64,000 nucleotides of DNA. It comes from Ulva prolifera. Its lineage: Eukaryota; Chlorophyta; Ulvophyceae; Ulvales; Ulvaceae. Positions within the stretch are counted from its first letter, which is position 1; each line of letters opens with the position of its first letter. The stretch covers positions 9,167,856-9,231,855 of the forward strand of contig CM041200.1 of NCBI GenBank assembly GCA_023078555.1, written 5' to 3'. The translations under genes were made by a program, and so were the position numbers. Of the stretch, positions 60,167-64,000 are shown one piece after another. The notes under the pieces are model-generated. The model worked only from the letters and a program-made list of their open reading frames with translations. It searched no databases and was not told the origin of the DNA.

Positions 60167-62776
60167 ATGGCAAATGTGCTTTTGAATGCAACAATGTTGA
60201 CGGCAAATAGCAGCAGGTTTTCAGCAAGTGTCATACCAAACCGCGCGATCAAAATTCGTTCATGCTCACGTTGCTAGTGAATTGTGGCATCAATGTATCC
60301 CACGACACCGATGGGTCCAAATGGAAACGGCACAAATTCAGAGTGACTCCCACGGGATCAAAGTCTACAGGCGCGACCGGAGCCATTTACACAGGCGCTG
60401 ATTTATTGGAGTTGTTGTGTGACACTGTAGCATTACCCGAGGGAGCCGCTCCCGTAACGCCAGAGCTGCCTGGCAAGGTCTGGGCGGTTTCGAGTTTGAC
60501 GGGGCCACCTCCGGCTGCAACGAGCACGTTCGATCATGGCGGCAGTCGGTCATGCGTCAGCGACGGGACGACTGCAAGGAACGTGGACTCCAAAGTTGCT
60601 AAACTGAAGGGTGGTATCTTCATGTGCGCGAAGATCCAGGAGACATTGAAAGCACTACCCGAGGGGTATAAAAAAAGCGCCAAGGCGAAAAAGGTACTTG
60701 ACGACACGATTACGCCAGACGGCTGCTGGCTTCAGGTAACGCCCGTTGAAGGAATGGTAGAATTTGGAAAAGAGGTGCGCACACCCACCCCGATTGCAAG
60801 TGCATGTGGTCGATTGGAAGTGCATGTGCTAAGTTGTCTGCTATACTGACATAGGCAATGGAGAATGGCGAGACAGACAAAGAGAAGGAGGCCGGACGCA
60901 AAATTCATAATCTGACACAGGCATGGGAACAGATGATGATGGGGTATACAAAGCTTATTGGTAGCAGGTACTCTTGCCCTCACTGTGACCGGAACCTGCT
61001 TCCTCCGGATGGTTCAACACAATGCACTGTGCAGGACTGCGGTCAACGGACGCATGGGCAATAACAATGTCAACATCCGCAAATTCGCAGCAGCACTGCG
61101 AGCTAATCCCGCGGCAACACACGAGGCAAAAGGACCAGGGAAATCCTTAATGGAACTTTCCATGCAGTTTGACAGAAAGCTGGCACGTGCTCTAGAGCCT
61201 GTTCAATTGGATTGTGCGAATGGGTCATGTGCTGATAATGATGGGATGCGTGCGTTACAGGTCAGGCACGATGGTGGTACAGCCGCAGTGGCTGGCCATG
61301 TACAGAAGACAAGGCTGGAGTGGGCCTTTGATGACGGCCACTATCCTCCGTGGCAGCCTGATGAACCTAAGTACAACTTCGAGCCCAAATGGGAGATCAC
61401 TGCTAAGGATGCCAATGTGTCCAACATCGAGAGAACAGGTCAGACACCAGAGAAAGATCATCTTGAACCTGACCCCATCGCCCGAGCCATCCCCCTGCAG
61501 CTTCCCCCGGATGTAGCTGGCAACCTGAAGCAAGTACGATGGTGTCAAGTGCAGGCAATCGCTTATGCAAATGGCATCATCGAAGTCTGTGTACCAGCAG
61601 CCAAATTGAGACTATGAGATGCTGCTCGCAGTTGTTGGCAGCCCAATATCTGATAGCTTAAGAACATGTTCAGGTCATGCACGGCAACATGAGATGTATC
61701 GCCACGGAGAGGAAGATACCAGAGAGGCTGAGATACATGGGATTGACCCCAGAGACGGCCAACCTGAGGTACTTACCACGTGCACCTCCTCAGGTCGGCA
61801 GGAAGAGACCAGAACCCGACCCGGTTGCTGGCGTCGGTGCATCTACGGAATGGCGCCCTCCTAGCAAATTGGCCTCCGAGTTTGATGTGGGCACTCACGG
61901 TGAGGGGGGTCACAGAGCCGATTCAGAGGTAACAAGCTCTCGACTTCTAATACCTGCACAGGCACGGGGTGCCAGCATGTCGTGGGCGGTATGATTGTAC
62001 TGCCTGCCCCATTCAAGGACTGATTGTGTCTGCTAATAGCAGGTCATGCAAGTCACTGGTCATGGACATCAGACCCCGTATGTCTCCCCTGCAATGTTCT
62101 GTGCACAGTTGCCGACCCAGGCAGCGGAGACAGACCAGACACACAACGCACTAGTGGTGCCATCCGTGGCCGCTGACAGTGCAGCTGTGGATGATATGTT
62201 GGCGATGATTGGCATCGACGATGTAGACCTGATGGGCCTACCTTTGAGCGACAAGGAGGCAAATGGAGATGGGACACTTCCTTCCCCTGATGTCCAGGTG
62301 CGTCAGATCTCCACTAGACTGCTATGTGCGTGTATGCACCAACTCAGCATTGCCTAGTACTCAGTGATCTGCACCGCACAAATCTTGTCCAACCCATACT
62401 CAGCCTGCACATCTGCAGATCAGCTCCACAACTCACCCCGCCGTCGACCGTAAGGAATTCCTGACAAGTGAACTGGCTCGTTTGGCCAAGGAACTGAAAT
62501 TAATTCAGAGCAAGATCGACGAGCAAGAAGCAGTGATTGAAGAATGCAAGCAGGGCTGTGCTGGCAAGCGCAACAATGTCAAGCCCAAAATGCGGACCGC
62601 ACAGGAGACAGTCGGTAAACTGAAGGTGTGGCTTAGCCCGCGTTTGCAATGTGTTCTTCAGGTCAAAATGATTATAGGGGACAATAAGTCGTGTGGCGGA
62701 GCTGCAGGAAACCAAGATGGAACTTATGGAGCAAAAGTTGGCCTACTTTGAGGAGCAGCAGAACATCTATAGCTAG
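60167..62776 (+). pseudogene. CACTA accessory protein, copy B (frameshift near start)
   Basis: The ATG at 60167 matches MANVLL of copy A, but one A is missing near 60185 (TTGAATGC where A has TTGAAATGC) and the frame stops near 60275. The original frame is open again from 60262 (MLTLLVNCGINVSHD) to 60849. Later exons follow as in copy A: a CxxC segment near 60970 (CPHCDRNLLPP), RKFAAALRANPAA, a coiled coil near 62470-62620, and the final exon ending ETKMELMEQKLAYFEEQQ, stop at 62776. Sequence is otherwise very close to copy A. Confidence 0.65.
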
Positions 62777-63666
62777 TGACTCAATGGGATAATTGAAGTG
62801 TGCTGCCGAGCTGGCGGGGCCTTTACCTGTTTCCGGGAGATGGTGCAAAGGGGAAGATACACTCCAGCACTGGTTGCTGGGATCATGATGCAGAGGGAGA
62901 GGTTGCACGGATGGCGGCTATGTTCTTTTTATCTTATCGACACCAACCGCCTCTGCCATGGCTCAGCTGGCGTTGGCCAGCTGCTACGTGTACAGCCTAC
63001 ATGTGATGGCTGCTTCGTTACTTCAGCAATTTCCAGTGCGACGGCACGGACACGAGGGCCAGATGGGCATGATAGTATCGACAATAACTATTTCCCGGAC
63101 AATAGGAGATGATGTAACGCAGATGCAGCCTATACACAGGCCACATGACCGAGTATCTGCCATCGTATGTCGTGTGCACCAACTGTACATCATCGTGGTA
63201 TAACAGCACTCGTAGCTTACGCCTGACGAGTACATCATTGGTGAAACAGTGTCAGTAATGTGCCGATTTTTAAGGACGTGAACACGCCACGCGAGGAATG
63301 TTCACGACGAGCGCATCTTGCCGGTTCACGTGCACTGCATGATGCAGGCCGAGGTGCACATCACCTAGGTACTCGTGAACATTTCACAGGATTGAATGGA
63401 CAGCTCGAGCACTCGTCGCACAGAAGTGTACATTCTCTACAATCGCAGCGCGTCGACCGTGCAACACTACCGTTCACATCCCTGTCAGACAGGACGTTAT
63501 AACGTGCTGTCTGGCCGAGTGCCGGAGTGGCTGGCCGAGTACCTATAGCTGTACAGCACTCGGCCACTCCTGCGTCGATAGCCATACATTTCATACACAT
63601 CTGGACACTGTTTGTCTACTGTTCAGCCGGAAATGGGTCACTGATAATGTACAGCATCACCTACCC
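62777..63666. other. Subterminal region of CACTA B (high-coordinate end), no gene
   Basis: Counterpart of 9115-9972. Around 63510-63570 it carries extra sequence absent from copy A, in which GGCCGAGTG and CACTCGGCC form an inverted repeat. Confidence 0.6.
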
Positions 63667-63681
63667 ACCATCCTTGTAGTG
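63667..63681 (-). repeat. Terminal inverted repeat of CACTA B (high-coordinate end)
   Basis: ACCATCCTTGTAGTG, followed by the AGC duplication at 63682-63684. Confidence 0.95.
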
Positions 63682-64000
63682 AGCGTTCCACGCGCCTGCA
63701 ACCATGCCACGCCACAGCGGGCTTAGGGTGCATCCTACATGGGCGCATGCATACACCGCTACTCACACCTCCAGGGCGGGCACTCCGTAATTTCAACACA
63801 GCGCCTGCTCTGATGAATATCAACCACAACATACAGATTTCCCTCGCATATTCGGGATCTCTGGTGGGTGCTCGCGATTGCGCGGCATCTCGGCCGAGGC
63901 CAGCCAAGCAGGGGGTCGTCCGGGTGCGTCACGGGTATTTATACCTGCGCTTGCTGGGTCTGGACACAAATTCTTCTGTCCAGATGGGGTGCCATCTATT
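63682..64000 (+). repeat. LTR3, right part, running off the window
   Basis: After the AGC duplication the sequence resumes LTR character: GCCGAGGCCAGCCAAGCAGG, then GGTATTTATACC at 63934-63945 and CTTGCTGGGTCTGGACAC, parallel to LTR1 and LTR2. The LTR end lies beyond 64000. Confidence 0.75.
63934..63945 (+). promoter_or_regulatory. TATA-like promoter core in LTR3
   Basis: GGTATTTATACC followed by the shared CTTGCTGGG; now separated from the start of its LTR by CACTA B. Confidence 0.6.

Larger units (their letters stand above)
48121..63681 (-). mobile_element. CACTA transposon copy B, inverted, 15.6 kb with nested insertions
   Basis: The same CACTACAAGGATGGT termini are at both ends, with an AGC duplication. 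It is the reverse-complement counterpart of 9100-21961. Extra length comes from an LTR element (55249-57453) and a ~790-bp insertion (49676-50465); the tandem array is one unit shorter. Transposase and accessory gene are near-identical to copy A; the third gene and array differ more. Confidence 0.95.

Noticed and set aside
48121-63681. Copies A and B as one large inverted segmental duplication
   Set aside because: Each has exact termini and its own distinct target duplication, and flanks are unrelated.

Overview
This window is nuclear eukaryotic DNA. It has one multi-exon host gene with GT-AG introns, an Hsp110-type relative of Hsp70, and then tens of kilobases of transposons nested inside one another. 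Multi-intron CACTA transposases, a Ty3/gypsy element with a chromodomain and intron-bearing element genes exclude a prokaryote. The sequence alone does not fix the organism; an alga or other protist with a repeat-rich genome is plausible but is inference.

Layout. 623-6850 (+): the Hsp110-like gene, with a perfect 132-bp palindrome in an intron. 6851-9096: no supported gene. 9100-21961: CACTA element copy A, with CACTACAAGGATGGT termini and a 3-bp CAA target duplication. 22095-32438: a Ty3/gypsy chromovirus-like element (LTR1 element) with near-identical 1.06-kb LTRs but broken gag and pol. 32439-34324: unrecognised GC-rich coding-like sequence. About 35131-47141: a third, diverged CACTA element (element C) with a Ulp1-like cysteine protease gene and several long G or C tracts. 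47733-48120 and 63682-64000: two halves of one LTR (LTR3), split by CACTA copy B (48121-63681, AGC target duplication). Copy B is inverted relative to copy A. It is itself interrupted by a deleted LTR element (55249-57453, AACGC target duplication) and by a ~790-bp insertion (49676-50465).

Each CACTA element has the same core: a Tnp2-type transposase gene and a divergently transcribed accessory gene ending in a coiled coil, read from a short shared intergenic region. Copies A and B then carry a 344-bp tandem array and a third gene of unknown function behind the transposase; element C has the Ulp1-like protease there instead. Copy A has a nonsense codon in the transposase. Copy B has an intact transposase first exon but an LTR element further in, a frameshifted accessory gene and a frameshifted third gene. 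Neither copy looks autonomous, although their defects are complementary.

The order of events can be read from the nesting: LTR3 was present first, CACTA copy B landed in it, and the LTR2 element and the 790-bp insertion then landed in copy B. Exon boundaries are inferred from reading frame, GT/AG sites and comparison between copies.
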